Counted from the stretch's first letter, positions 9,099-18,182 are shown. The stretch is 64,000 nucleotides of DNA from CAVTWD01 sp963738325 (GCA_963738325.1 CAVTWD010000002.1:62001-126000), one strand, 5' to 3'. Notes: generated from the letters alone by a model not told the origin. Program-made: numbers and translations.

Positions 9099-10690
9099 GC
9101 CAGCCTCGACGGTCCAGCCTGCTGCGGGCCAACGTCTCTGTCGGGCTCGGCACTGCGCTCTCGCGCCTCACCGGACTGCTCGGCTTCGCCGCCCTCGCCT
9201 ACGCCCTCGGCCAGGCCAGCCTCTCCGATGCCTACAACCTCGCCAACAACTCTCCCAATGCCGTGTACGAGCTCGTCCTCGGCGGTGTGCTCTCGGCGAC
9301 ATTGGTGCCGGTCTTCACCGCGCAGCTCGACGAGGGAGACGACGAGGCCACCGACGCTGTCGTGAGCGTGGCGGCGGTGGCCCTCGCCGTGCTCACCGCA
9401 GTCGCCGTGCTCGCCGCCCCCCTGATCGTGCGCCTCCTCACGCTGCATCCGGACGCGGCGGTGGACGCCGACCGGCTCCGGTCAGTGGGGACGTCGCTCG
9501 CCCGCCTCCTCCTCCCGCAGATCTTCTTCTACGGCTTGATGGCCCTCGGTTCCGCCCTCTTGAACGCCCGCCGCCGCTTCTTCGCCCCGGCCTGGGCGCC
9601 GGTGCTCGCCAACCTGGTCGAGATCGCCCTGTTCATCTCGATCGGCATCAAGCTGGGTCGCGAGCCGAACCTCACCGACGCGCAGCGCATCGGCTGGCTC
9701 GTGCCGGCGCTCGGCATCGGCACCACGCTCGGCATCGCGGTCATGGCCCTCGCCCTCATACCCGCCCTGATCCGCGCCAAGGTCCGCCTTCACTTCCGGC
9801 CACAGTGGCGCCATCCGGCCGTCGGGCGAGTGCTGCGGCTGTCCGCGTGGGCCGTGGGCTACGTCATCGCCAATCAGGTCGCGCTGCTCGTCGTCTACAA
9901 CCTCGCCCGTCCCGGCGAGGGTCATCTGTCCGCCTATCAACTGGCGTTCATCTTCTTCCAGCTCCCGCACGGACTGCTGGCCGTCTCGATCATGACGACC
10001 TTCACCCCCGACCTCGCGCAGGCCTGGCATCGCCGTGACTTCCGTTGGTTCAACGACCGCATGTCGCTCGGGCTGCGGATGCTCGGCCTGCTCGTGATCC
10101 CCGCGTCGGTCGGCTACCTCGTGCTCGCCCATCCCTTGGTCGTTGCCACCTTGCAACGAGGGGCCTTCGACGCGGCCGACGCCCAGGCGACCGCCAACGC
10201 CCTCGCCGGCTTCGCCCTCGGCCTCTTCGGCTTCTCCGCCTACCTCTTCGTGCTGCGCGGCTTCTACTCGCAGCAGAACACGAAGACGCCGTTTTGGATC
10301 AACCTCGGGGAGAACGCCATCAATGTCCTCTTCGCGGTGCTGCTCGTGAGCGCGTTCGGCGTCCCGGGGTTGGCCGTAGCGTTCGCGATCGCCTACCTCC
10401 TCTCGGCCGTCATCGCCTTCGCGGTGCTGCACCAACGGGTCCCCGGCCTCGACGCGCGGGGCATCGCCACCTCGCTCGGCCGACTCGCGCTGGCCGCGCT
10501 CATCATGGGCGTCGTGGTGTGGTTGGTGACGCGAGCCGTCGGCGACACCGCCTCGTTCGGCGGCGCCGCCCTCCGCACGCTCGTCGGTCTCCTCGTCGGC
10601 GTGGTGACCTACGTCGCCGCGCTCGCGCTGTTGCGCTCACCCGAGCTCGGCTCGGCCCGCGCTGTGCTCCTGCACCGCCGAGCCGCCTAG
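9095..10690 (+). CDS. murJ: Lipid II flippase MurJ/MviN
   Basis: The 531-residue polytopic protein has about 14 hydrophobic segments and the MviN signatures: an N-terminal LGTALSRLTGLLGF, the DAYNLANNSPN block, LPQIFFYGLMALGSALLNARRRF, and RGFYSQQNTKTPFW. MurJ moves the peptidoglycan precursor lipid II across the membrane. The GTG start overlaps the preceding stop (GTGA). In Mycobacteria and Streptomyces murJ lies near the chromosome end with regulators; here it sits at the end of a substrate-binding/VWA operon, suggesting those proteins act in envelope assembly. Confidence 0.95.
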   Translation: MSQPRRSSLLRANVSVGLGTALSRLTGLLGFAALAYALGQASLSDAYNLANNSPNAVYELVLGGVLSATLVPVFTAQLDEGDDEATDAVVSVAAVALAVLTAVAVLAAPLIVRLLTLHPDAAVDADRLRSVGTSLARLLLPQIFFYGLMALGSALLNARRRFFAPAWAPVLANLVEIALFISIGIKLGREPNLTDAQRIGWLVPALGIGTTLGIAVMALALIPALIRAKVRLHFRPQWRHPAVGRVLRLSAWAVGYVIANQVALLVVYNLARPGEGHLSAYQLAFIFFQLPHGLLAVSIMTTFTPDLAQAWHRRDFRWFNDRMSLGLRMLGLLVIPASVGYLVLAHPLVVATLQRGAFDAADAQATANALAGFALGLFGFSAYLFVLRGFYSQQNTKTPFWINLGENAINVLFAVLLVSAFGVPGLAVAFAIAYLLSAVIAFAVLHQRVPGLDARGIATSLGRLALAALIMGVVVWLVTRAVGDTASFGGAALRTLVGLLVGVVTYVAALALLRSPELGSARAVLLHRRAA

Positions 10691-10736
10691 CCCCACCGAG
10701 GCGCCTAGCCTCACCGAGGCGCCTAGCCTCACCGAG
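10683..10736. repeat. Three tandem 18-bp repeats at the end of murJ
   Basis: Units at 10683-10700, 10701-10718 and 10719-10736 follow the pattern gcgcctagcctcaccgag; the second and third are identical and the first differs at two positions. The TAG inside the first unit is the murJ stop codon. The array fills most of the murJ-pspA gap. Confidence 0.85.
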
Positions 10737-10791
10737 GCGACCGGCTGACACGGCCCTCCGACCGGGGGGGAGCGCCGTTAGCCTCCTGTCC

Positions 10792-11592
10792 ATGGCGAAC
10801 TCGTTCACTCGCTGGCGCAAGTACTTCACGGCGAAGGCCAACCAGGCTCTCGAGGAGCGGGCTGATCCCAAGGTCCAGCTCGAGCAGGCCATCCGTGAGG
10901 CACAGGACCAGCATCGCCGCCTCCGCGACCAGGCGGCCAGCGTGATCGCCAACCGCAACCAGGCCGAGATGCGCCTGAGCCGGGCCATCGGCGAGCTCGA
11001 GAAGGTGAACGGCAACGCCCGCCAGGCTCTCGTCATGGCCGAGGAAGCACAGCGCCGGGGCGATCCGGCGCGCGCCGCGGACTACACCAACGCGGCCGAG
11101 GCGCTGGCGAACCGCATGATCCAGTTGGAGCACGACACCGAGGACTTGAAGAGCCTCTCGCTCCAGTCCGCCCAGGCGGCCGATCAGGCCAAGGCCGCGG
11201 TCGAACAGAACGCCCGCCTCCTCCAAACCAAGCTCGGTGAGCGCCAGAAGCTGCTCTCGCAGCTCGACCAGGCGCGGATGCAGGAGGAGATGAACCGGGC
11301 CATGGCCACGCTGTCGGAGACCGTGGGCGAAGACGTCCCGACGCTGGAAGAGGTCCGCCTCAAGATCGAGGCTCGCTACGCCAAGGCCAAGGGGTTCGCC
11401 GAGCTGCAGGAGGGCTCGGTCGATGCCCGGGTACGAGAGATCGAGACGGCCAGCGCCAACCTCGAGGCGCAGACCCGCCTGGCCGAGATGCGCGAGCAGC
11501 TCGGGCTGCCCCCCGCGAGCGACACTTGGTCTGCGGGCGACACCTCGTCGCCGTCGGGCGAGCTCGACAAGGGCGACGAGCCGGTGACCTGA
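10792..11592 (+). CDS. pspA: PspA/IM30 family membrane-stress protein
   Basis: The 266-residue protein is almost entirely alpha-helical coiled coil, starting MANSFTRWRKYFTAKANQAL and continuing with the PspA pattern of DPKVQLEQAIREAQ and QLEHDTEDL. PspA/IM30 proteins polymerise on the inner face of damaged membranes. The C-terminus is a short Ser/Asp-rich tail. It follows murJ after about 100 bases containing tandem repeats, so it may share the envelope operon or have its own promoter there. proB converges on it, ending 10 bases beyond the pspA stop. Confidence 0.9.
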   Translation: MANSFTRWRKYFTAKANQALEERADPKVQLEQAIREAQDQHRRLRDQAASVIANRNQAEMRLSRAIGELEKVNGNARQALVMAEEAQRRGDPARAADYTNAAEALANRMIQLEHDTEDLKSLSLQSAQAADQAKAAVEQNARLLQTKLGERQKLLSQLDQARMQEEMNRAMATLSETVGEDVPTLEEVRLKIEARYAKAKGFAELQEGSVDARVREIETASANLEAQTRLAEMREQLGLPPASDTWSAGDTSSPSGELDKGDEPVT

Positions 11593-11602
11593 ACGACCAT
11601 CC

Positions 11603-12694
11603 CTACCCGGGCAGCACCACCAGGTCGTCGCGATGGATGGCCTCGTGCGACACGTCCGCGGGGAGGTCCGCCGTGCGACGTCCGGCTACTTCGAGCAACG
11701 TCGATGCATCGACGGCCGCGATGCCACGCGCGAACACCCGTCCGTCGGGCCCGACGACGTCCACCGGGTCGCCCACGTCGAAGGAACCCGTCACCCCGCG
11801 CACGCCGGCGGGCAGCAGCGACACGCCTCGCTCGACCAGCGCCCGACGGGCCCCGTCGTCCACCGCCACCGTCCCGTAGGAACCGCTGGCGAACGCGATC
11901 CACAGCTTGCGGGCGGGCATCCGTTTGTCGTTGGGGGGAAACACCGTGCCGACGTCCGGGGCGCCGGTGAGGGCGTCGCCCAGCACGTCGGGTCGCGTAG
12001 CTCGGGCGATCACCGCCCGCACCCCTGACCACGAGGCGATGCGGGCCGCCGTCAGCTTCGAAGCCATGCCACCGCTGCCGCGACTCGATCCCGAGGTGCG
12101 GGCGTCGACGTCGAGCGACGACGGGCCCGAGACGTGGGTGACGAGCTCGGCCTCTGGATCAGTCCTTGGATCGCTCGTGAACAAGCCTTCGGTGTCGGTG
12201 AGGAGCACGAGGAGATCGGCGGACACGAGATGTGAGACGAGCGCAGCGATGCGGTCGTTGTCGCCGTAGCGGATCTCGTCGACCGCGAGCGCGTCGTTCT
12301 CGTTGACGATCGGCACACAGCCCAGCTCGAGCAACCGGAGAAGGGTCTGGCGGGCATGGAGGTACTGGCGGCGGTTGACGAAGTCGTATGGCGTGAGGAG
12401 CACCTGGGCGCCGACCACGCCGTAGTGGTCGAGGATGTCCGTGTAGACCTGCATGAGGCGGCTCTGCCCCGCCGCCGAGAGCGCTTGCAGGGTGGGAAGA
12501 TCACTCGGTCGGCTCGGCAGCCCGATGGCAGCGACGCCCGCGGCAACCGCCCCGGAGGTCACGATGACCGTCCGGTGGCCGGCGCTGCGCAGGCCGATGA
12601 CCTCCTGGCAGAGCTTCACGACCGCGCCGAGATCGATCACCCCGCGGTCGTCGGTGAGCGACGACGTCCCGATCTTGGCGACGACGGTGGCCAT
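11603..12694 (-). CDS. proB: Glutamate 5-kinase
   Basis: The 363-residue enzyme phosphorylates glutamate in the first step of proline synthesis. The N-terminal amino-acid-kinase domain shows VVAKIGTSSLTD, VTSGAVAAG, VPIVNENDALAVDEIRYGDND and the lysine-bearing GSGGMASKLTAA. A PUA domain occupies the last 85 residues (PARKLWIAF onward). Its ATG overlaps the obgE stop by one base, so the two are co-translated. The partner gene proA is displaced to 4.0-5.3 kb. Confidence 0.96.
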   Translation of the reverse strand: MATVVAKIGTSSLTDDRGVIDLGAVVKLCQEVIGLRSAGHRTVIVTSGAVAAGVAAIGLPSRPSDLPTLQALSAAGQSRLMQVYTDILDHYGVVGAQVLLTPYDFVNRRQYLHARQTLLRLLELGCVPIVNENDALAVDEIRYGDNDRIAALVSHLVSADLLVLLTDTEGLFTSDPRTDPEAELVTHVSGPSSLDVDARTSGSSRGSGGMASKLTAARIASWSGVRAVIARATRPDVLGDALTGAPDVGTVFPPNDKRMPARKLWIAFASGSYGTVAVDDGARRALVERGVSLLPAGVRGVTGSFDVGDPVDVVGPDGRVFARGIAAVDASTLLEVAGRRTADLPADVSHEAIHRDDLVVLPG

Positions 12695-13947
12695 CAGCGG
12701 CCCCGGATCTCCACATCGGGCTCGAACTCGAAGCTGAACTCACCCACCCACACCACATCACCGGGTTCGGCGCCGGCCCGGGCGAGCGCCTTGGCCACGC
12801 CCAGTCGCTTCAGGCGATGGTCGGCATAGGCGAGCGCATCGGGATTGGTGAGGTCGGAGAGGGCCACGGCCCGCAGCGCGGCGGGACCGAGCACGCGGTA
12901 CTCGTGCAGCCCTACTCGCTCGACCTCCACGCCCTCCACCTCGGGTCGATGGATCACGAACCCGTCCTGCTCGGGTTCGGCGGCCCGGGCCTGGCTCACC
13001 AAGGTCCGGAGGGCACCGAGGACCGAGGCCACGCCCTCGCCCGTCACGGCGGACACGCGCGGCCCGTCCCACCGCGCCGTCGCCACGTCCGCCTTCGTCC
13101 CCACGACGAGGCGTGGCCGCTCGAGGAGCTCGGGCCGGTGGGCACCGAGCTCGTGCACGAGCACCTTCTCCTGGACGTCCGGGGCCATCCCGTCCACCGA
13201 CGCCAGGTCGACGAGCACGCACAGGGCGCGGGCCCGCTCGACGTGGCGGAGGAATTGGTGACCGAGACCGCGACCTTGGCTGGCCCCCTCGATCAGGCCG
13301 GGGATGTCGGCGACCACCATCTCGAAGCCGTCGTCGAGGCGGACGACGCCCAGATGGGGCTCGAGGGTCGTGAAGGGGTAGTCGGCGATCTTGGGTTTGG
13401 CTGCCGAGATCCGGCTGATCAAGGTGCTCTTGCCCGCGTTGGGCAGCCCGACGAGCGCCACATCGGCCATGAGCTTGAGCTCGAGCTCGAGCCAGCGCTC
13501 CTCGCCTCGCTCTCCCTGCTCGGCGAAGCTCGGGGCCCGGCGGCGGTTCGTGAGGAAGCGGGCGTTGCCCCGCCCGCCGCGCCCGCCTCGGGCGGCCAGC
13601 CAACGGTCGCCGTTGTGGACGAGATCGGCGACCAGGGCCGAGCCGTGCAGCTCCCGCACGACAGTGCCCTCGGGCACGTGCACCTCGAGGTCGGCGCCCC
13701 GCTTGCCGTGGAGGTCCTTCCCCTTGCCGTGGACGCCATCACCCGCCCGCCGGTGCGGATGATCCCGGAAGGCGAGCAAGGAGGCCACGTTGCGGTCGGC
13801 CACCAACCAGACGTCGCCCCCTTTGCCGCCGTCACCGCCGTTGGGGCCCCCGAGGACCACAGGTCCCTCCCGCCGGAAGCTCACGCAGCCCGCTCCGCCA
13901 TCGCCGCCGCGCACGTTGAGCTGGCTCTCGTCGACGAACCCGGCCAT
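12694..13947 (-). CDS. obgE: Obg/CgtA ribosome-associated GTPase
   Basis: The 417-residue protein has three domains: the glycine-rich Obg fold (GGDGGAGCVSFRRE, GGPNGGDGGKGG), a GTPase core (G1 GLPNAGKS, switch II DIPGLIEGA) and a C-terminal OCT domain (residues about 340-415). The G4 motif reads TKAD rather than NKxD. Obg assists large-subunit maturation. It keeps its usual link to proB, but its usual upstream neighbours rplU-rpmA are separated from it by a plus-strand pair of genes and a tandem repeat array. Confidence 0.96.
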   Translation of the reverse strand: MAGFVDESQLNVRGGDGGAGCVSFRREGPVVLGGPNGGDGGKGGDVWLVADRNVASLLAFRDHPHRRAGDGVHGKGKDLHGKRGADLEVHVPEGTVVRELHGSALVADLVHNGDRWLAARGGRGGRGNARFLTNRRRAPSFAEQGERGEERWLELELKLMADVALVGLPNAGKSTLISRISAAKPKIADYPFTTLEPHLGVVRLDDGFEMVVADIPGLIEGASQGRGLGHQFLRHVERARALCVLVDLASVDGMAPDVQEKVLVHELGAHRPELLERPRLVVGTKADVATARWDGPRVSAVTGEGVASVLGALRTLVSQARAAEPEQDGFVIHRPEVEGVEVERVGLHEYRVLGPAALRAVALSDLTNPDALAYADHRLKRLGVAKALARAGAEPGDVVWVGEFSFEFEPDVEIRGR

Positions 13948-14013
13948 GTCAGCCGGCCAGGCTACCGGGGGCTGATGACCCGCCCCTTTCGCCCGCCCGC
14001 CTGCCCGCCTTCC

Positions 14014-14158
14014 GCCACCCCCGATTCTCCTGCCCGTCTCCCTGCGCTCCCGATTCCCGTGCCCCTCCTCCTGCGCTCCCGATTCCCGTGTCCCTCTCCC
14101 TGCGCTCCCGATTCCCCTGTCCCTCTCCTTGCGCTCCCGACTTCGTGTCCCACCGACC
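14014..14158. repeat. 29-bp tandem repeat array (about five copies) upstream of obgE
   Basis: A unit beginning tgcgctcccgattcccgtg recurs at 14043, 14072, 14101 and 14130 with exact 29-base spacing; a more degenerate copy precedes it. The rest of the 13948-14296 gap holds no convincing gene. The array is pyrimidine-rich on the plus strand and lies in the obgE leader region and upstream of the plus-strand small ORF. Confidence 0.85.
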
Positions 14159-14296
14159 CTCGCAGACCGGATCAGTCAGCCATCCGTGCACTTTCCGCCG
14201 CTCTAGCCGCCTGATCCGCCTCGGAAGGGGTTCGCCTCGGCACGGGACCCGGACCCTCCGGGGATCTCTGTCACACCCCCTGAGCATGCTGGCCTC

Positions 14297-14542
14297 ATGA
14301 ACGTGATCTTCCTGCCCCACTACGCCGAGGCACTCGAGTCCGTTGTCGGCCAGGCCGAGGAGCAGGGCGTGATCGACGTCGAGTGCCGCGCCGACCTCGA
14401 CCCGGCCGTCATCGCCGAGCAGCTCCGGTGCTACGCGGCTGCCACCGGTCGCACCCTGCGGTGCAAGCCGGCGCCGGGCCGGGTCGAGGTGCGCAGCGCC
14501 AGCGCGCGTGGTCCCCGCCAGCCCACGGTCAGGCCGGCATGA
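14297..14542 (+). CDS. Small hypothetical protein upstream of dGTPase
   Basis: The 81-residue ORF begins MNVIFLPHYAEALESVVG and is followed immediately by the dGTPase gene, whose ATG overlaps its stop (ATGA). That coupling is the main reason to treat it as real. The protein is mixed acidic then basic at the C-terminus, with no membrane segment and no motif that I recognise. Confidence 0.5.
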   Translation: MNVIFLPHYAEALESVVGQAEEQGVIDVECRADLDPAVIAEQLRCYAAATGRTLRCKPAPGRVEVRSASARGPRQPTVRPA

Positions 14543-15684
14543 GCGTCCTCGGTACCCTGGCGCCGGTGAACGAACGCGTCGAGCGGTGGGCCGGCACCAT
14601 GGCTGGCCATCGGGCCGGCGGCGTCCGCGTCGCTCATCTCGACTCCCCCGCCACGCCGCGCCTCGGCCCGTTGGTCGAGCGCCGGGCGCGCGAGGCGCGC
14701 CAGGACGAGTTGCTCGCCCCCGGCGCCACGCGGGCGCTCGGGGATGGCCACCGCGGCGTCCCGGAGGAGCCGGACCCGTATCGCACCTGCTTCGAGCGCG
14801 ACCGCGACCGCATCCTCCACGCCACCGCGTTCCGGCGCCTCGCCGGCAAGACCCAGGTCTTCGTCTTCCCCGACGATCATCAGCGCACCCGCCTCACTCA
14901 CGCGCTGGAGGTGGCGCAAGTCGCGGTGGCGGTCGCCCGCCCCCTTGGCTTGAACGTGGCCCTCACGGAAGCCATCGCCCTCGGCCATGACTGCGGCCAC
15001 GGACCATGTGGCCATGCCAGCGAAGATGCTCTCTCCCCCTTTGTCCCCGGCGGCTACGACCATGCGGTGTGGGGGGCCGACGTCGTGCTCGCGCCACTGA
15101 ACCTGTGCGTCGAGACCCTCGACGGCATCCGCAACCACTCGTGGTCGCGACCTGCTCCGGCCACCCCCGAGGGGGAGGTGGTGAGCTGGGCCGACCGCAT
15201 CGCCTACGTGTGCCACGACTTCGAAGACGCGGTCGCCGCCGGCATCGTCAGCCCGGCGATGCTGCCCGACGTGGTCGCCGAACGCTGCGGTGTCCAGCGA
15301 GGGGCCCAGCTCGACGCCCTCATCGCGGCCATGCTGCAGGCGGCCCGCGAGTCCGCCTGCATCGGGATGGATGCCGGCGCGGCCGACGCCCTCGCGGCTT
15401 TCCGCCAGTTCAACTACGACCACATCTACCTGCGGCCGGCTTCGGTGGCCCAGGCCGAAGCGGTCGTCGGGGTCATACGGGCGCTCGTCGAGCGGTACGC
15501 GGACCGGCCCAATCTCCTCCCCGCCGACCGGCGCGAGGGGGTCGACGCCGGCGGGGAACCCGCCTATCGAGCCGCCGTCACCTACGTGGGCGGCATGACC
15601 GACCGCTTCGCCTTCCAGCAGGCGGTCGCACTGCTCGGTTGGGACGCGGCGAAGCTGCCGCAGGGGGTGGACGGCCGTTGGTAG
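14539..15684 (+). CDS. dgt: HD-domain deoxynucleotide triphosphohydrolase (dGTPase-like)
   Basis: The 381-residue protein carries the family signature DRDRILHATAFRRLAGKTQVF, then RTRLTHALEVAQVA and GHDCGHGPCGH, which supply the H...HD metal ligands, and a late aspartate in VVSWADRIAYVCHD. dGTPases hydrolyse dNTPs to deoxynucleoside and triphosphate. The start chosen (MSVLGTLAPV) overlaps the upstream small ORF by ATGA. The gene converges on rpmA with only 6 bases between stops. It sits on the opposite strand inside what is normally an rplU-rpmA-obgE run. Confidence 0.9.
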   Translation: MSVLGTLAPVNERVERWAGTMAGHRAGGVRVAHLDSPATPRLGPLVERRAREARQDELLAPGATRALGDGHRGVPEEPDPYRTCFERDRDRILHATAFRRLAGKTQVFVFPDDHQRTRLTHALEVAQVAVAVARPLGLNVALTEAIALGHDCGHGPCGHASEDALSPFVPGGYDHAVWGADVVLAPLNLCVETLDGIRNHSWSRPAPATPEGEVVSWADRIAYVCHDFEDAVAAGIVSPAMLPDVVAERCGVQRGAQLDALIAAMLQAARESACIGMDAGAADALAAFRQFNYDHIYLRPASVAQAEAVVGVIRALVERYADRPNLLPADRREGVDAGGEPAYRAAVTYVGGMTDRFAFQQAVALLGWDAAKLPQGVDGRW

Positions 15685-15690
15685 CGCGGC

Positions 15691-15945
15691 TCAGGCGCTG
15701 GCGTTGACGTCGACCACCCGGCGTCCGCGGCGCTCCCCGAACTTGACCGTCCCGTCGACGAGCGCGAACAACGTGTCGTCGCCGCCCCGCCCGACGTTGG
15801 CGCCCGGGTGGAAACGGGTGCCGCGCTGGCGCACGATGATCGAGCCGGCGGTGACGGCCGTGCCGTCGAACACCTTGACGCCCAGGCGCTGGGCGGTGGA
15901 GTCACGGCCGTTGCGGGTGGAGCCGCCCCCCTTGGTCTTCGACAT
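15691..15945 (-). CDS. rpmA: Large subunit ribosomal protein bL27
   Basis: The 84-residue protein reads MSKTKGGGSTRNGRDSTAQR, then LGVKVFDG and the RQRGTRFHPG block typical of bL27, located near the peptidyl transferase centre. It follows rplU by 12 bases in the conserved rplU-rpmA pair. Length is normal for the family. Confidence 0.98.
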   Translation of the reverse strand: MSKTKGGGSTRNGRDSTAQRLGVKVFDGTAVTAGSIIVRQRGTRFHPGANVGRGGDDTLFALVDGTVKFGERRGRRVVDVNASA

Positions 15946-15957
15946 CTGCGGCCTCCC

Positions 15958-16269
15958 TCAGCCTCGGGCGATCTTGGTGATCTCGACGGTCGTGTAACGC
16001 TGGCGGTGCCCGTAGCGTCGGCGCTGGTTGGTGCGGCGCTTATAGGTGAAGCCGTGGATCTTCGGGCCCTTGGCCAGCCCCACGACGGTGGCCGTCACGC
16101 TCGCACCATCCAGCTGCGACGGGGTGGCGAGCACGTCGTCGCCGTCGACCACGAGCACGGGCGCGAAGCTCACCTCGGCGCCTTCATCGGCGCCCAGCAA
16201 CTCGACCTGGAGGCGCTGGCCCTCCATGACGCGCTCCTGCTTCCCACCTGTGGCGATGACGGCATACAT
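15958..16269 (-). CDS. rplU: Large subunit ribosomal protein bL21
   Basis: The 103-residue protein starts MYAVIATGGKQERVMEGQ and ends with the conserved GFTYKRRTNQRRRYGHRQ rRNA-binding segment. It lies 65 bases downstream of the RNase E/G gene. That order (rne, rplU, rpmA) is usual in actinobacteria. Confidence 0.98.
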   Translation of the reverse strand: MYAVIATGGKQERVMEGQRLQVELLGADEGAEVSFAPVLVVDGDDVLATPSQLDGASVTATVVGLAKGPKIHGFTYKRRTNQRRRYGHRQRYTTVEITKIARG

Positions 16270-16334
16270 AGCCGTTCGATGCTACCGGGCACGCCCAGAC
16301 CGTCTCAACGCGAGCGCCGCCACCCGGTCGGCGG

Positions 16335-18167
16335 TCAGTCGAGCAGCGAATGGTCGATCGTGACTCCCCGCCCCTCGCAATAGGGGCAGGGATCGGCGAA
16401 CGCCGTGAGCAAGCCCTCACCGATCCGCTTACGGGTCATCTCGACGAGCCCCAGCTCCGAGATGTCGAAGACCTGCGTACGCGTCTTGTCGCGAGCGAGG
16501 GCGTCACGAAAGGCGGCGACGACCCGCTGGCGGTTCTCCCGGATCTCCATGTCGATGAAGTCGATGACGATGATCCCGCCGATGTCGCGCAGGCGCAGCT
16601 GGCGGGCGATCTCCTCGGCGGCCTCGAGGTTGTTGTGGAAGACCGTCTCCTCGAGGTTCGACGTGCCCACGTTCTTCCCCGTGTTCACGTCGATCACCGT
16701 GAGGGCCTCGGTGTGCTCGATGATGAGCGAGCCTCCGGAGGGCAGCCAGACCTTTCGGTCGAGGGCTTTGTGCAGCTGCTCGTGCACGTGGTATCGCTCG
16801 AACAGCGGCAACCCTTCCGCTTCCGGGTCGTAGTGCTCGACCCGGTCGGCGAGCATCGGGCTGATCGAGGTGACGTACTCCTGGATGTCCTCGTAGAGCC
16901 CGAGGTCGTCGATCACGACGCCCCGGTACTCGCGATTGAACTCCTCCCGGATGACCCGCACGGCCATGTCGGGCTCGCGGTAGAGCAACGAGGGGGCGGG
17001 CCGCCGGCGGGCCAGGTCCTCGATCTGGCCCCATTGGCGCAGCAGGCGCTCGACGTCGCGGCGCAGCTCTTCCTCCACCACGTTCTCGGCCGCGGTGCGG
17101 ACGATGACGCCGTGCTCCGCCGGCTTCACCTTGTCGAGGATGGCCCGGAGGCGCTTGCGCTCCTCGTCGGGGAGTCGCTTGGAGATGCCGTAGGTGCGGC
17201 TGTTGGGGATCAGCACGACGAAGCGTCCCGGCAGCGAGACCTCCTGCGTGAGCCTGGCCCCCTTCGCGCCGATCGGGTTCTTCGTGACCTGGCAGACAAT
17301 GGTCTGGCGGGCCTTGAGCATCTGCTCGATCCGGGGGCGGTCACGGCCGCGGGCCATGCTGCCCTCGTCCCGCTCGACGATGTCCTCGGCGTCGTACTGC
17401 ACGTCGCCCCGGTAGAGGACTGCGTTCTTCGGCGTGCCGATGTCGACGAAGGCGGCCTCCATGCCGGGCAGCACGTTCTGCACCCGACCGAGGTAGATGT
17501 TGCCGTGGATCTGGCTGATGTCGTCGGCGGGCCGGCTCACGTACTGCTCGATCAGGTTGCGGCCTTCGAGCACGGCGATCTGGGTGAGGTGTGGGCTCGT
17601 GTGCACGCACATGAGGTAGCGGCCGACGGGGCGCCCCTTGCGCTCCTTGCCCCGGCGGCGTTCGAGCGTGCCGTCGTCGAAGTCCACGGCCGGCTCCCGG
17701 GACTCCCGCACGACGGGGCCGCCCGGCCCGCCCGCCCCCGACCCCAGCCGGCTGTGCCCCGGAGCCCTCCGGCGGCGCCGGTTGCCGTCGCCCGGTCCGG
17801 GACCCTCGACTCGAGGTGGCGCGGGCCGGCTGTCGCCGATCCGTGGGCGAGGGACCAGGACCTGCGCCGCCACTTCCGGCGACAGCACCTTGCCCTCGAT
17901 GGGCCGGTCGGGGAGCTCGGGCTGGCGGTCGTCGCCGCGCGGGCGGCTGCCCCGAGGCTCTGGGGTCGTCGGCTCACCCCCGTCCGCAGCGCTGTCGACG
18001 GCACGGGCCCGGCTGCGGCCACGGCCACCGCGCGAGCCTCGGCGCCGGCGCTTGGCCGCCGGCTCGGTGGCGCCGCGCTCAGCGGCGGCCGGGAGTCCTC
18101 TCTCCGGGGTGGGCCCGGCGAGGGGGTCGGGTCCAGCGGGCGAACCACTGGCCACAGGCTCGGTCAT
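16335..18167 (-). CDS. rne: Ribonuclease E/G family endoribonuclease
   Basis: The 610-residue protein has a Pro/Arg/Gly-rich disordered N-terminus of about 190 residues, then the RNase E/G catalytic core: an S1-like segment around IHGNIYLGRVQNVLPGMEAAFVDIG, a 5'-sensor/RNase H region, and the DNase I-like domain. The catalytic aspartates are visible in VIDVNTGK and VIDFIDM. A C-terminal CPYC motif is the zinc-link. Actinobacterial RNase E proteins carry such an N-terminal extension, and here the C-terminal scaffold is absent. It processes rRNA and turns over mRNA. rplU follows directly. Confidence 0.95.
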   Translation of the reverse strand: MTEPVASGSPAGPDPLAGPTPERGLPAAAERGATEPAAKRRRRGSRGGRGRSRARAVDSAADGGEPTTPEPRGSRPRGDDRQPELPDRPIEGKVLSPEVAAQVLVPRPRIGDSRPAPPRVEGPGPGDGNRRRRRAPGHSRLGSGAGGPGGPVVRESREPAVDFDDGTLERRRGKERKGRPVGRYLMCVHTSPHLTQIAVLEGRNLIEQYVSRPADDISQIHGNIYLGRVQNVLPGMEAAFVDIGTPKNAVLYRGDVQYDAEDIVERDEGSMARGRDRPRIEQMLKARQTIVCQVTKNPIGAKGARLTQEVSLPGRFVVLIPNSRTYGISKRLPDEERKRLRAILDKVKPAEHGVIVRTAAENVVEEELRRDVERLLRQWGQIEDLARRRPAPSLLYREPDMAVRVIREEFNREYRGVVIDDLGLYEDIQEYVTSISPMLADRVEHYDPEAEGLPLFERYHVHEQLHKALDRKVWLPSGGSLIIEHTEALTVIDVNTGKNVGTSNLEETVFHNNLEAAEEIARQLRLRDIGGIIVIDFIDMEIRENRQRVVAAFRDALARDKTRTQVFDISELGLVEMTRKRIGEGLLTAFADPCPYCEGRGVTIDHSLLD

Positions 18168-18182
18168 CGGAGAGATCCCTTC

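Noticed and set aside
14014..14158. CRISPR-like array
   Set aside because: The units abut directly with no spacers and there are no cas genes; it is a simple tandem repeat.
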